Shown here piece by piece: positions 34,953 to 43,608 of a stretch of DNA of 64,000 nucleotides. Numbering within the stretch: position 1 is the first letter of the stretch; every line of letters starts with the position of its first letter. The stretch covers positions 5,663,001-5,727,000 of the forward strand of contig NZ_CP107970.1 of assembly GCF_036090055.1 (NCBI RefSeq), written 5' to 3'. Below the pieces are notes generated by a model. It saw only the letters and a list, made by a program, of their open reading frames with translations, made no database searches and was not told the origin of the DNA. Source of the stretch: Nocardioides sp. NBC_00368 (lineage in GTDB: Bacteria > Actinomycetota > Actinomycetes > Propionibacteriales > Nocardioidaceae). Both the position numbers and the translations under genes were made by a program.

Positions 34953-35693
34953 ATGTGCGGTCGTTACGCGTCCAGCCGCCAACCCGACGAGCTGGCCGAG
35001 GAGTTCGAGATCGATGAGCTGCGCCTGCAGGAGCCGCTCACCGAGAGCTACAACGTGGCTCCGACCGACCAGGTCTACGCCGTCCTCGAGCGCCCGCCCC
35101 ACCAGGAGAACGCCACCACCGAGCGCCAGCTCCGCTCCGTACGTTGGGGCCTGGTTCCCTCTTGGGCCAAGGACGTCAAGATCGGCAACCGGATGATCAA
35201 TGCCCGGATGGAGACGGTGGGCGAGAAGCCCGCCTACCGCCGGGCCTTCGCCAAGCGCCGCTGCCTGCTGCCCGCCGACGGCTACTTCGAGTGGTACGCC
35301 ACCGACGCGAAGGACGCCAAGGGCAAGCCCCGCAAGCAGCCCTACTTCATCACGCCGAAGGACGGGGGAGTGCTGGCGATGGCCGGGCTCTACGAGCTGT
35401 GGCCCGACCCCGCCAAGGACGAGGACGATCCCAGCCGCTGGCTGTGGAGCTGCACGGTGATCACCACAGAGGCGGAGGACTCCCTGGGCCGGATCCACGA
35501 CCGGATGCCGCTCATGGTCGAACGGGAGCGCTGGGACCAGTGGCTCGACCCGACCCGGCCCGGCGACGTGGACCTGCTGACCCCGGCGGCGCCCGGCCGG
35601 CTGGAGGCCTACCCGGTCTCGACGCTGGTGAGCAACGTACGCAACAACGGCCATGAACTCATCGAGCCACTGCCGCTCGAGGAAACCTGGTGA
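34953..35693 (+). CDS. SOS-response-associated peptidase (SRAP/YedK/HMCES family)
   Basis: A 246-residue protein that forms a stable thiazolidine crosslink with abasic sites in single-stranded DNA. After Met removal the catalytic Cys2 (MCGRY) is N-terminal. Other active-site residues are Asn in GNRMINARMETV, Glu in ADGYFEWYA and His in GRIHDRMPLMV. The gene is the counterpart of M. tuberculosis Rv3226c, which also neighbours aroA. Confidence 0.9.
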   Translation: MCGRYASSRQPDELAEEFEIDELRLQEPLTESYNVAPTDQVYAVLERPPHQENATTERQLRSVRWGLVPSWAKDVKIGNRMINARMETVGEKPAYRRAFAKRRCLLPADGYFEWYATDAKDAKGKPRKQPYFITPKDGGVLAMAGLYELWPDPAKDEDDPSRWLWSCTVITTEAEDSLGRIHDRMPLMVERERWDQWLDPTRPGDVDLLTPAAPGRLEAYPVSTLVSNVRNNGHELIEPLPLEETW

Positions 35694-35697
35694 TGAC

Positions 35698-36336
35698 ATG
35701 GGTGGAACCACGACGCAGATGATCGACACTCCCTACGGGGAGGGGCGGCTCTACACCCGCCGGGCGCGACGACCACAGGCGACGCTGCTGCTCTCCCACG
35801 GCGCCGGCAACGGCATCGACACCCACGACCTGATGGCGCTCAACGATGCGCTGCCGGCCCAGGGGATCACGGTGGTCCGCTTCGAGCAGCCCTGGCGGGT
35901 CAAGGGAAAGCCGGTCGCCACGCCGCCCAAGTCCCTCGACGCCGCGCTGACGCTGGCGGCCAACTGGATGCGAGTGCGTACGCCGCTGGTGGTCGGGGGC
36001 CGTTCGGCCGGTGCTCGCTCGGCGGTCCGCACGGCGCGCGGGTTCGGTGCCGCCGGAGCGCTCTGCCTGGCCTTCCCTCTGCACCCGGTCAGCAAGCCCC
36101 AGATCTCGCGTGCCCACGAGCTGCTGGAGGCGAGGGTGCCGACCTTGGTGCTGCAGGGCACCCGGGACAGGTTCGGCAGGCCCGAGGAGTTCCCCGAGGG
36201 GATCGAGGTGACCCCGATCCCGGGTGCGGATCATTCCCTCATCGTCGGCAAGCGAGGCCCGATCACCCAGGCCGACGCCGACGCGATCCTGGTCGAGTCC
36301 ACCCTGGAGTGGCTGGTCCGCGAGGTCATCGCCTAG
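35698..36336 (+). CDS. Alpha/beta hydrolase, KANL3/Tex30 type
   Basis: A 212-residue hydrolase fold. LLLSHGAGNGIDTHD carries the oxyanion loop and GGRSAGARSA the nucleophile Ser. Asp is in LVLQGTRDRFGRPEE and the catalytic His in GADHSLIV. The type is common in actinobacteria, but the substrate is unknown. The ATG at 35698 follows the SRAP stop by 4 bases, so the genes are probably co-transcribed. The weakly spaced GAGGAAA leaves the exact start uncertain. Confidence 0.7.
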   Translation: MGGTTTQMIDTPYGEGRLYTRRARRPQATLLLSHGAGNGIDTHDLMALNDALPAQGITVVRFEQPWRVKGKPVATPPKSLDAALTLAANWMRVRTPLVVGGRSAGARSAVRTARGFGAAGALCLAFPLHPVSKPQISRAHELLEARVPTLVLQGTRDRFGRPEEFPEGIEVTPIPGADHSLIVGKRGPITQADADAILVESTLEWLVREVIA

Positions 36337-36398
36337 CTCGATCGCCTCGTTGAGCCCAGACCGTGGTGACTTTGCGGGCGGACGACGCGTGGCGGCGC

Positions 36399-36422
36399 TA
36401 GGGTTTACCACGTGGTAAACCC
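36399..36422 (+). promoter_or_regulatory. -10 hexamer and overlapping 22-bp LacI operator at dehydratase start
   Basis: TAGGGT (36399-36404) ends 7 bases before the GTG at 36412. A perfect 22-bp palindrome with half-site GGGTTTACCAC spans 36401-36422. The operator therefore covers part of the -10, the start point and the first codons of a leaderless gene. The same core occurs at 40305-40318. Confidence 0.75.
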
Positions 36423-38193
36423 CCATCGACTGCGCAGCCAGGACTGGTTCGACAACCCGGCCAACCCCGCGATGACGGCGCTCTACATCGAGCGCTACAT
36501 GAACTGGGGCGTGACGCGAGAGGAGCTCCAGTCGGGCAAGCCGGTGATCGGGATCGCTCAGACCGGCTCGGACCTGGCGCCCTGCAACCGGCACCATCTC
36601 GGGCTGGCGCAGCGCGTACGCGACGGCATCCGGGAGATGGGTGGGATCGCGTTCGAGTTCCCGGTGCACCCGATCCATGAGATGGGGAAGCGGCCGACGG
36701 CGGCGCTGGACCGCAACCTCGCCTACCTCGGCCTGGTGGAGGTCCTCTACGGATATCCCCTCGACGGGGTGGTGCTGACCACGGGGTGCGACAAGACCAC
36801 GCCGGCCTGCGTGATGGCGGCGGCCACGGTGAACATCCCGGCGATCGTGCTCTCCGGCGGGCCGATGCTCAACGGCTGGCTCAAGGGGGAGCGCATCGGT
36901 TCGGGCACGATCATCTGGAAGGCCCGCGAGATGCTCGCGGCGGGGGAGATCGACGAGGCGGAGTTCACCGAGCTGATCGCGTCCTCCGCGCCGTCGCCGG
37001 GTCACTGCAACACCATGGGCACCGCGGCCACGATGAACAGCCTCGCCGAGACCCTCGGGATGAGCCTGCCCGGCTCGGCAGCGATCCCGGCACCGCACCG
37101 CGATCGCGGCCGGGTGGCCTACCTGACGGGCAGGCGCATCGTCGAGATGGTGCACGAGGACCTCAAGCCCTCCGACATCCTGACCAGGGACGCGTTCGAG
37201 AACGCGATCGTCGTGAACTCGGCGATCGGGGGCTCCACCAACGCGCCCGTCCACATCAACGCGATCGCCCGGCACGTCGGGGTTGACCTCGGCATCGAGG
37301 AGTGGGAGACGGTCGGGCACCGGATCCCGCTCCTGGTCGACATGCAGCCCGCGGGCAGGTTCCTCGGTGAGGAGTTCCACCGCGCGGGCGGGGTGCCGGC
37401 CGTCGTCCACGAGCTGATGCGTCACGGGCTGATCCACGAGCATGCCCTCACCGTGAACGGGCGGACCATCGGCGAGAACTGCCGTGACACGGTGAGCGAG
37501 GACGCGGAGGTGATCCGCGGCTTCGACAACCCGCTGGTGGAGGCCGCCGGCTTCATCGTGCTGACCGGGAACCTGTTCGACAGCGCGATCATGAAGACCA
37601 GCGTGATCTCGGAGGAGTTCCGGGATCGCTACCTCTCCGACCCCGAGCACCCGAACGTGTTCGAGGGCCGCGCGATCGTCTTCGACGGGCCCGAGGACTA
37701 CCACGCCCGCATCGACGACCCCTCGCTCGAGGTCGATGAGGGATGCATCCTGTTCATCCGCGGCGTCGGCCCCATCGGCTATCCCGGCTCGGCCGAGGTC
37801 GTCAACATGCAGCCTCCCGCCGCGCTCATCGAGCGGGGTGTGCACTCGCTGCCCTGCGTGGGTGACGGCCGCCAGTCCGGTACGTCAGGGTCGCCCTCGA
37901 TCCTCAACGCCTCGCCCGAGGCCGCCGCCGGAGGAGGCCTGGCACTGCTGCGTACCGATGATCGTGTCCGGATCGACCTCAACCAGGGACGGGCGGACAT
38001 GCTGGTCTCCGACGAAGAGCTGGCCGAGCGGCGGGAGGCGCTGGGGGAGTTCCCGGTGCCGGAGTCGCAGACGCCGTGGCAGGAGATCCAGCGGTCCATG
38101 GTCGGCCAGCTCGCCGACGGCATGGTCCTCGAGCCCGCTGTGAAGTACCAACGCGTGGTGCAGACCAAGGGCACCCCGCGCGACAACCACTGA
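36412..38193 (+). CDS. IlvD/Edd-family sugar-acid dehydratase, probable L-arabinonate dehydratase
   Basis: A 593-residue Fe-S dehydratase predicted to turn L-arabinonate into 2-dehydro-3-deoxy-L-arabinonate. Likely [2Fe-2S] ligands are Cys58 (LAPCNRHH), Cys126 (TTGCDKTTPAC) and Cys199 (PSPGHCNTMGTA). The N-terminal RSQDWFDNPANPAMTALYIE and QSGKPVIGIAQTGSDL match pentonate dehydratases rather than IlvD itself. D-xylonate is an alternative substrate. The GTG start overlaps the LacI operator. The next gene starts 10 bases later. Confidence 0.8.
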   Translation: MVNPHRLRSQDWFDNPANPAMTALYIERYMNWGVTREELQSGKPVIGIAQTGSDLAPCNRHHLGLAQRVRDGIREMGGIAFEFPVHPIHEMGKRPTAALDRNLAYLGLVEVLYGYPLDGVVLTTGCDKTTPACVMAAATVNIPAIVLSGGPMLNGWLKGERIGSGTIIWKAREMLAAGEIDEAEFTELIASSAPSPGHCNTMGTAATMNSLAETLGMSLPGSAAIPAPHRDRGRVAYLTGRRIVEMVHEDLKPSDILTRDAFENAIVVNSAIGGSTNAPVHINAIARHVGVDLGIEEWETVGHRIPLLVDMQPAGRFLGEEFHRAGGVPAVVHELMRHGLIHEHALTVNGRTIGENCRDTVSEDAEVIRGFDNPLVEAAGFIVLTGNLFDSAIMKTSVISEEFRDRYLSDPEHPNVFEGRAIVFDGPEDYHARIDDPSLEVDEGCILFIRGVGPIGYPGSAEVVNMQPPAALIERGVHSLPCVGDGRQSGTSGSPSILNASPEAAAGGGLALLRTDDRVRIDLNQGRADMLVSDEELAERREALGEFPVPESQTPWQEIQRSMVGQLADGMVLEPAVKYQRVVQTKGTPRDNH

Positions 38194-38203
38194 GGAGCAG
38201 ACG

Positions 38204-39073
38204 ATGCACCTTGTCCGATACGACAGCGGCAGCGGCCCCCAGGTCGGCGTGCTCAGGGACGACTCGATCACGCCGGTGAGCGGTGTCGGGTCCATGGCGG
38301 ATCTCCTCGCGATGCCGCGCGACGAGCTGCGGGCCACCGTGGAGTCCGCCTCCGCCACGCCGCTCCCGGCGGCGTCCGCACGTCTGCTCGCCCCGCTGGA
38401 CGGGCGGGCCGAGCTGTGGTGCGCGGGCGTCACCTACGCCCGCTCGCGCAGCGCCCGGATGGAGGAGAGCGCCGAGCGGTCGGTCTACGACAAGGTGTAC
38501 TCCGCGCAGCGGCCCGAGCTGTTCCTGAAGGCGCCGGCCTGGCGTCTGGTCACCGCCGGCGAGCCGGTCGGCATCCGGGCCGACTCAGGCCACGACGTAC
38601 CCGAGCCGGAGCTCGCCGTCGTGGTCAACGCCCACGGCGAGATCATCGGCTACACGGTCTGCAACGACATGAGCTCCCGCTCGATCGAGGGCGAGAACCC
38701 GCTCTACCTGTCCCAGGCCAAGGTGTACGCAGGTGCAGCGGCGCTCGCGGCAGGCATCAGGCCCGCGTGGGAGGTCCCTGAGCCCACAGGCCTCGACATC
38801 ACCCTCGTGGTCCGCCGGAGCGGACAAGAGGTCGTCGCGGCGAGGACGTCGTCCGACCAGCTCGTCCGTCCGATCCAGCAGCTCGTCGACTACCTGTTCG
38901 CCGCCAACGACTTCCCCGACGGTGCGGCGCTGGCCACCGGCACCGGGATCGTCCCCGACATGGACTTCAGTCTCCAGCCCGGCGACCTCGTGGAGATCGA
39001 GATCGCGGAGGTCGGACGGCTCGTCAACCGGGTGGAGGCCGGGAAGGAGCCGTTCGCGTGGCTCAACCGTTGA
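38204..39073 (+). CDS. FAH-family 2-dehydro-3-deoxy-pentonate dehydratase (probable)
   Basis: A 289-residue fumarylacetoacetase-fold protein. WCAGVTYARSRSARMEES and VYSAQRPELFLKAP resemble the FAH-type 2-keto-3-deoxy-arabinonate dehydratase known from archaeal pentose oxidation. PEPELAVVVN and the following Asp supply metal ligands. The proposed product is 2-oxoglutarate semialdehyde. Other FAH hydrolases remain possible. It lies 10 bases after the dehydratase, with GAGGAG before the ATG. Its last 11 bases overlap the convergent lacI-type gene. Confidence 0.7.
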   Translation: MHLVRYDSGSGPQVGVLRDDSITPVSGVGSMADLLAMPRDELRATVESASATPLPAASARLLAPLDGRAELWCAGVTYARSRSARMEESAERSVYDKVYSAQRPELFLKAPAWRLVTAGEPVGIRADSGHDVPEPELAVVVNAHGEIIGYTVCNDMSSRSIEGENPLYLSQAKVYAGAAALAAGIRPAWEVPEPTGLDITLVVRRSGQEVVAARTSSDQLVRPIQQLVDYLFAANDFPDGAALATGTGIVPDMDFSLQPGDLVEIEIAEVGRLVNRVEAGKEPFAWLNR

Positions 39074-40151
39074 GCGTCTGAGGCTCCACGGAGGGCTGCC
39101 TCGACGAGGTCTCCGGCGCCCCGGAAGCGGTCCCGCCGGAGGACTCTCGCACGATCACGTCGAAGGCAGCCTTGTGCAGACGTGCCGGCCGCGACGACCC
39201 GGCGCCCCACTCGATGCGCTCGACGAGCATGCTGACCGCCGTCTCCGCGATCTCGGCGCGGCCGGGGTCGATGCTCGAGAGCGAGGGGACGGTGAGGTGG
39301 CTGATCCTGATGTTGTCGAAGCCGATCACGGCGACGTCGTCGGGCACGACCCGCCCCGCCTCGCCGAGCGCCCGGAGCGCACCCAGCCCGAGTGCGTCGG
39401 TCAGGGTGAAGATGGCGTCGAACTCCAGCCCTGACTCGATCAGCTGGCGGGCCGCGTCGGCGCCGTCCTCCGGGTGCCAGGGCGCGACGACGCGCTCGAG
39501 CCGCGGATCGTGCTCGATACCGGCAGCCGCCAGGGCCTCCCGGTAGCCCTGGATCCTCAGGTTCGAGGGCCCCATCCGCCGGGTCTCGTCCTCCGGATGG
39601 GCGCCGATGACGGCGATCCGCCGGCGCCCCAGCGAGATCAGGTGCTCGACGGCCGCGCGGGCCGCGCTGACGTTGTGCATCGTCACGTGGTCGGTGGGTC
39701 CACCGAAGATCCACTCTCCCAGCATGACCATCGGGAAGTCGACGTACGCCAACAGGTCCCTGTCCTCGGTGCCGAGTCGCTCCGGGCTGAAGAGCAGGCC
39801 GTCGGTCTGGGGGAGCCCGTGGGTGAGGAGCTCGATCTCGTGCTCGCGGTCGCCTCCGAGCTGTCCGACGATCACGCTCAGCCCGCGCTTGGCCGCCGCC
39901 GCGATGACCGCATCGGCAAGCTCGGCGAAGTAGGCCTGCCTCAGCTCCGGCACCGCCAGGCCGATGACGCCGGTGCGGCCGGAGCGCAGGCCGCGCGCGG
40001 AATGGTTCGGCCGGTAGCCCAGCTCGGCGATCGCCTGCTGAACACGGGCACGCGTGTCCGGGTGCACGTTCGGATGGTCGTTGACCACGTTGGACACGGT
40101 CTTGGGCGAGACGCGGGCAACGGCCGCGACGTCGCGCATCGTCACAGCCAT
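39063..40151 (-). CDS. LacI-family transcriptional regulator of the arabinose module
   Basis: A 362-residue repressor. The helix-turn-helix MRDVAAVARVSPKTVSNVVN is followed by the hinge GYRPNHSARGLRSGRT and a periplasmic-binding-like effector domain (VIGLAVPELRQAYFAELADA). The protein should bind the TTTACCACGTGGTAAA palindromes found before the dehydratase and permease operons, and release on a pentose ligand. It is divergent from the transporter genes. Confidence 0.85.
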   Translation of the reverse strand: MAVTMRDVAAVARVSPKTVSNVVNDHPNVHPDTRARVQQAIAELGYRPNHSARGLRSGRTGVIGLAVPELRQAYFAELADAVIAAAAKRGLSVIVGQLGGDREHEIELLTHGLPQTDGLLFSPERLGTEDRDLLAYVDFPMVMLGEWIFGGPTDHVTMHNVSAARAAVEHLISLGRRRIAVIGAHPEDETRRMGPSNLRIQGYREALAAAGIEHDPRLERVVAPWHPEDGADAARQLIESGLEFDAIFTLTDALGLGALRALGEAGRVVPDDVAVIGFDNIRISHLTVPSLSSIDPGRAEIAETAVSMLVERIEWGAGSSRPARLHKAAFDVIVRESSGGTASGAPETSSRQPSVEPQTLNG

Positions 40152-40265
40152 CGTCGCCTCGTGTTCCCTCGTGCCCCCGGTTCAGGGGGCAGCCTACATC
40201 GGTGTTTTGCGCTGGCCCTGGCTGCCCTTTCGGACACTGCGTGTGGCGAATGTCACGTTCGGGTC

Positions 40266-40296
40266 TTGACAGGGGTCTGCGCGCAGGACAAGGATA
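40266..40296 (+). promoter_or_regulatory. Putative promoter of the ABC transporter operon
   Basis: TTGACA at 40266-40271 is a perfect -35. AGGATA at 40291-40296 is the best nearby -10 (19-bp spacer). The LacI operator follows directly at 40305. Confidence 0.5.
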
Positions 40297-40304
40297 AGCG
40301 CTGA

Positions 40305-40318
40305 TTACCACGTGGTAA
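40305..40318. promoter_or_regulatory. LacI operator, second copy
   Basis: TTACCACGTGGTAA is a perfect 14-bp palindrome with the core of the 36401 operator. Its place just after the -10 fits a repressor that blocks initiation of the transporter operon. Confidence 0.75.
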
Positions 40319-40401
40319 ACCTGCTGGTGAGAGACGTACATCGTCGTAAACCGATGGGTTTCCCCACCCGCGTGTGATGCCTCAGCGAAGAGGAGTCCTT
40401 G

Positions 40402-41310
40402 ATGGTCGTTCTCCGGCGGCTGCTGTACTCGCAGAAGGCGGCGCCCTACCTGTTCATCGCGCCGTTCGTGATCACGCTGCTCGCCTTCTGGCTGCTCCCG
40501 CTCGCACGCACCTTCCTGCTGAGCACCCAGGAGGTGGTGTTCGGGCAGGCCGCCTTCATCGGTCTCGACAACTACCAGCGGCTCTGGGAGGACCGGCTCT
40601 TCTGGAAGGCGATGTTCAACAGCGCCCGCTACATGGTGCTGACCATCGCCCTCCTGATCCCGATCCCACTGGTGCTGGCCGCGCTCATCAACTCCAAGAT
40701 CGGCAGCGACCGCGTCAAGGCGGTCTTCAAGGCCTCGATGTTCGTGCCGGCGCTGACCTCCGTCGTCGTCGCCGGGATCATCTTCCGGCTGATGTTCGCC
40801 GAGACCGGCACCGGACTGATGAACCAGATCGTCGGGCTGTTCGGTCTCGACCCGGTCCGGTGGCTTCGCATCGACACGGGCGGGCTGATCGCCCTGCTGG
40901 CACTGGCGATGTGGCGCTGGACCGGCGTCAACATCCTCTACTTCCTCGCCGGCATGCAGTCCATCCCCGAGGAGTACTACGAGGCCGCGACCATCGACGG
41001 GGCCAGCAGGCTGCAGCAGTTCTTCCACATCACCCTGCCCAACCTGAAGCCGACCATCGTCTACGTCACCACCATCAGCGTGTACGGCGGCCTGGCGATG
41101 TTCCTGGAGAGCTTCATGCTCTACCGCGGCAACGCCTCGCCCAACGACCAGGGACTAACCGTGATCGGCTACCTCTACCGGCGGGGGATCGAGCAGAACG
41201 ATCTGGGCTTCGCCTCCGCGGTCGGTGTCGTGCTCGTCGTGGTCATCATGGCCATCAACCTCACGTTCCTCACGCTCAGCGGAACCTTCAAGAAGGAGCA
41301 CGCGTCTTGA
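40402..41310 (+). CDS. Sugar ABC transporter permease, first subunit
   Basis: A 302-residue inner-membrane protein with six helices. YEAATIDGASRLQQFFHITLP is the EAA loop that contacts the ATPase. The family is that of MalF/AraP permeases. GAGGAG lies before the ATG. The neighbours (second permease, lipoprotein, arabinofuranosidase) suggest arabinose or arabino-oligosaccharides as substrate. No ATPase gene is present, so a shared MsiK-type ATPase elsewhere is likely. Confidence 0.85.
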   Translation: MVVLRRLLYSQKAAPYLFIAPFVITLLAFWLLPLARTFLLSTQEVVFGQAAFIGLDNYQRLWEDRLFWKAMFNSARYMVLTIALLIPIPLVLAALINSKIGSDRVKAVFKASMFVPALTSVVVAGIIFRLMFAETGTGLMNQIVGLFGLDPVRWLRIDTGGLIALLALAMWRWTGVNILYFLAGMQSIPEEYYEAATIDGASRLQQFFHITLPNLKPTIVYVTTISVYGGLAMFLESFMLYRGNASPNDQGLTVIGYLYRRGIEQNDLGFASAVGVVLVVVIMAINLTFLTLSGTFKKEHAS

Positions 41311-42173
41311 GTGCCGAGCCGGTCACCCGCACGAGGATCCAGCTGCCGTACTGGCTGCACGGCTCCGTCCAGACCGCGCTGCTGCTGGTGCTGACGCTGG
41401 TCGTGCTCGCTCCGTTGCTGATCATGTTCGTCGCGACGTTCCAGGACGGCAACGACGTCATCCGGAGGGGACTCTCCCTCGACGTCGATCTCGGCTCGCT
41501 GTCCCTGGACAACTACGTGATGCTCTTCACCGACTCCGGGCCGTACTTCCGGTGGTTCGCGAACTCGATCCTGCTCACCGTCGTACAGGTGGCCGGGACG
41601 CTGCTGGTCAGCTCGTTCGTCGCCTACGGCTTCGCGGTCTACGAGTTCAAGGGCAAGACCGCGCTGTTCATCGCCGTGCTGCTGCTCATGGCCGTGCCGT
41701 TCGAGATCATGATGCTCCCGCTGTACGTGCTGGTGAACGACGTCGGCCTGGACGACTCCTACTCGGTGATCGTGCTGCCGTTCCTGGCAGCCACGGTGAC
41801 GATCTTCTACTTCCGGCAGTACTTCCTCGGCATCCCGAAGGATCTGCTCGAGGCGGGCCGGATGGACGGCGCCACGGAGTTCGGCATCTTCTTCAAGATC
41901 GTGGTGCCGGTGGCGAAACCGGCGTTCGCGGCGATGGCCATCCTCAACGGGATGATCATCTGGAACAACTTCCTCTGGCCGCTGCTGGTGCTGCGCTCGG
42001 AGTCGAAGTTCACCCTTCCGATCGGGCTCAACACCCTGCTCACCCCGCACGAGAACAACTACGAGCTGCTGATCATCGGATCTCTGTTCTCGCTCCTTCC
42101 CGTCCTGGTGCTCTTCCTGCTGTTCCAGCGGTTCTTCGTCGCTGGAATGACGGCCGGGGCGCTCAAGGGCTGA
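41307..42173 (+). CDS. Sugar ABC transporter permease, second subunit
   Basis: A 288-residue MalG/AraQ-type permease with six helices. The EAA loop is LLEAGRMDGATEFGIFFKIVVP. The TTG start overlaps the stop of the first permease (TTGA), with AAGGAG 8 bases before it, so the two subunits are translationally coupled. Confidence 0.85.
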   Translation: MSAEPVTRTRIQLPYWLHGSVQTALLLVLTLVVLAPLLIMFVATFQDGNDVIRRGLSLDVDLGSLSLDNYVMLFTDSGPYFRWFANSILLTVVQVAGTLLVSSFVAYGFAVYEFKGKTALFIAVLLLMAVPFEIMMLPLYVLVNDVGLDDSYSVIVLPFLAATVTIFYFRQYFLGIPKDLLEAGRMDGATEFGIFFKIVVPVAKPAFAAMAILNGMIIWNNFLWPLLVLRSESKFTLPIGLNTLLTPHENNYELLIIGSLFSLLPVLVLFLLFQRFFVAGMTAGALKG

Positions 42174-42206
42174 CCCCTTGCACAACCTCACAGATGGAGA
42201 GAAACC

Positions 42207-43535
42207 ATGACGACAACGCGGAGAATCACCTCCCTCCTCGCCGCAGGACTCGCCGCGACGCTCGCACTGAGCGCCTGCGGCGGCTCCGAGGAGGAAGGCG
42301 GACCTGACGCAGAGGGCCGCACCAGCATCGACATGTGGGTGTTCGCCGAGCTGCACGGCACCTACTACGAGGCGATGGCCGACGCGTGGAACGAGCAGAA
42401 CCCCGACAAGGAGATCAAGCTCGACGTGACGGTCTTCCCGTACGACGAGATGCACAACAAGCTCCAGCTGGCGGTGAACTCCGGCAAGGGGCTCCCGGAC
42501 GTCGTGGACATCGAGGTGAACAAGTTCTCGAACTTCGTCACCGAGGACGGGCGTACGCCGCTGGCGGACCTGTCCGAGGCCGCCGAGCCATACCAGGAGG
42601 ACATCGTGCAGGCCCGGATGGACCTGTACAACCGGGAGGGGAAGCAGCTCGGCTACCCGACTCACGTCGGGGCCCAGGTGGCCTTCTACAACGTCCCGTT
42701 GATGGAGAAGGCCGGGGTCGACTACAAGACCATCGAGACCTGGGACGACTTCAAGGAGGCCGGCGCCAAGTACAACAAGGAGACCGGCAAGGCGTTCGGC
42801 ATCGCCAGCACCGACACCAACATCGTGCAGCCGCTGATCATGGCGCAGCTCGGGGGCAACCTGTTCGACGAGGACGGCAACGTCACCGTGAACAGCCCGG
42901 AGGTCGTGGAGGCGGTCGGGATGCTGCAGGAGATGCAGAAGGCCGGAGCGCTCTCGACCATCCCGGGCGGGAGCCCGGACATCGAGGAGGCCTACGGCCC
43001 CATCAACGACGGCGAGTACGCGGCCGTCGTCTACCCGGCCTGGTACACCTCCCGGTTCGTCGACTACATGCCCGACCTTGCCGGTGACATCGCGATCGCA
43101 CCGGCGCCGGTCATCGAGGGCGGTGAGGTTGCCACGATCGGTGGCGGCGGCACCGGCACCGCGGTGATCGACAGCTCCCCGGACAAGGACTTCGCCATGG
43201 AGTGGCTCGCCTTCGCGAAGCTGTCGCCGGAGGCCAACGTCGCCGTCTGGGAGGAGCTCGGCTTCGACCCGGTGAACATGTCGGTGTGGGAGGACAAGGA
43301 GGTCACCCACAACCCGGAGAACAAGTTCAACAAGTACTTCCGGACCAACCTCTTCGACGTGCTCAACGAGGTCAAGGGCGACATCGGCCACTTCGAGTCC
43401 TTCGCCGACCCGAACCTGCCCAAGGTCGACGAGGTGTTCACGACCAGTACGTACAACCAGGTCTTCGGGGACGGCGTCCCGGCCAAGCAGGCGCTGGACC
43501 AGGCGCAGGCCGACCTGGAGAACCAGCTCAAGTAG
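42207..43535 (+). CDS. Extracellular sugar-binding lipoprotein
   Basis: A 442-residue solute-binding protein of the ABC uptake system. The signal peptide ends in the lipobox LSAC, with Cys24 lipidated and anchored on the outer face of the membrane. The mature protein shows the two-lobe sugar-binding pattern (WVFAELHGTYYEAMADAWNE, LPDVVDIEVNKF). It resembles AraN-like arabino-oligosaccharide binders. It is 33 bases after the permease genes. Confidence 0.85.
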   Translation: MTTTRRITSLLAAGLAATLALSACGGSEEEGGPDAEGRTSIDMWVFAELHGTYYEAMADAWNEQNPDKEIKLDVTVFPYDEMHNKLQLAVNSGKGLPDVVDIEVNKFSNFVTEDGRTPLADLSEAAEPYQEDIVQARMDLYNREGKQLGYPTHVGAQVAFYNVPLMEKAGVDYKTIETWDDFKEAGAKYNKETGKAFGIASTDTNIVQPLIMAQLGGNLFDEDGNVTVNSPEVVEAVGMLQEMQKAGALSTIPGGSPDIEEAYGPINDGEYAAVVYPAWYTSRFVDYMPDLAGDIAIAPAPVIEGGEVATIGGGGTGTAVIDSSPDKDFAMEWLAFAKLSPEANVAVWEELGFDPVNMSVWEDKEVTHNPENKFNKYFRTNLFDVLNEVKGDIGHFESFADPNLPKVDEVFTTSTYNQVFGDGVPAKQALDQAQADLENQLK

Positions 43536-43547
43536 CTGCGAAGGGTT

Positions 43548-43576
43548 CCGGGCGCCGGCGTGTCGCCGGCGCCCGG
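43548..43576 (+). terminator. Strong hairpin between binding protein and GH51 genes
   Basis: Arms 43548-43560 and 43564-43576 (13 bp, perfect, GC only) with loop TGT. In such operons it may protect the binding-protein mRNA 3' end or attenuate the downstream gene. Confidence 0.65.
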
Positions 43577-43608
43577 GACGCCGCTGCCCAGACCAGAGAG
43601 AGGAACCC

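Noticed and set aside
35659..37845. A 728-codon minus-strand frame opposite the hydrolase and dehydratase genes
   Set aside because: Opposite strand carries intact Fe-S dehydratase motifs; this frame has none.
38890..41028. A 712-codon minus-strand frame covering the lacI-type gene in another phase
   Set aside because: The LacI frame has a full helix-turn-helix and effector domain; this one is compositional noise.
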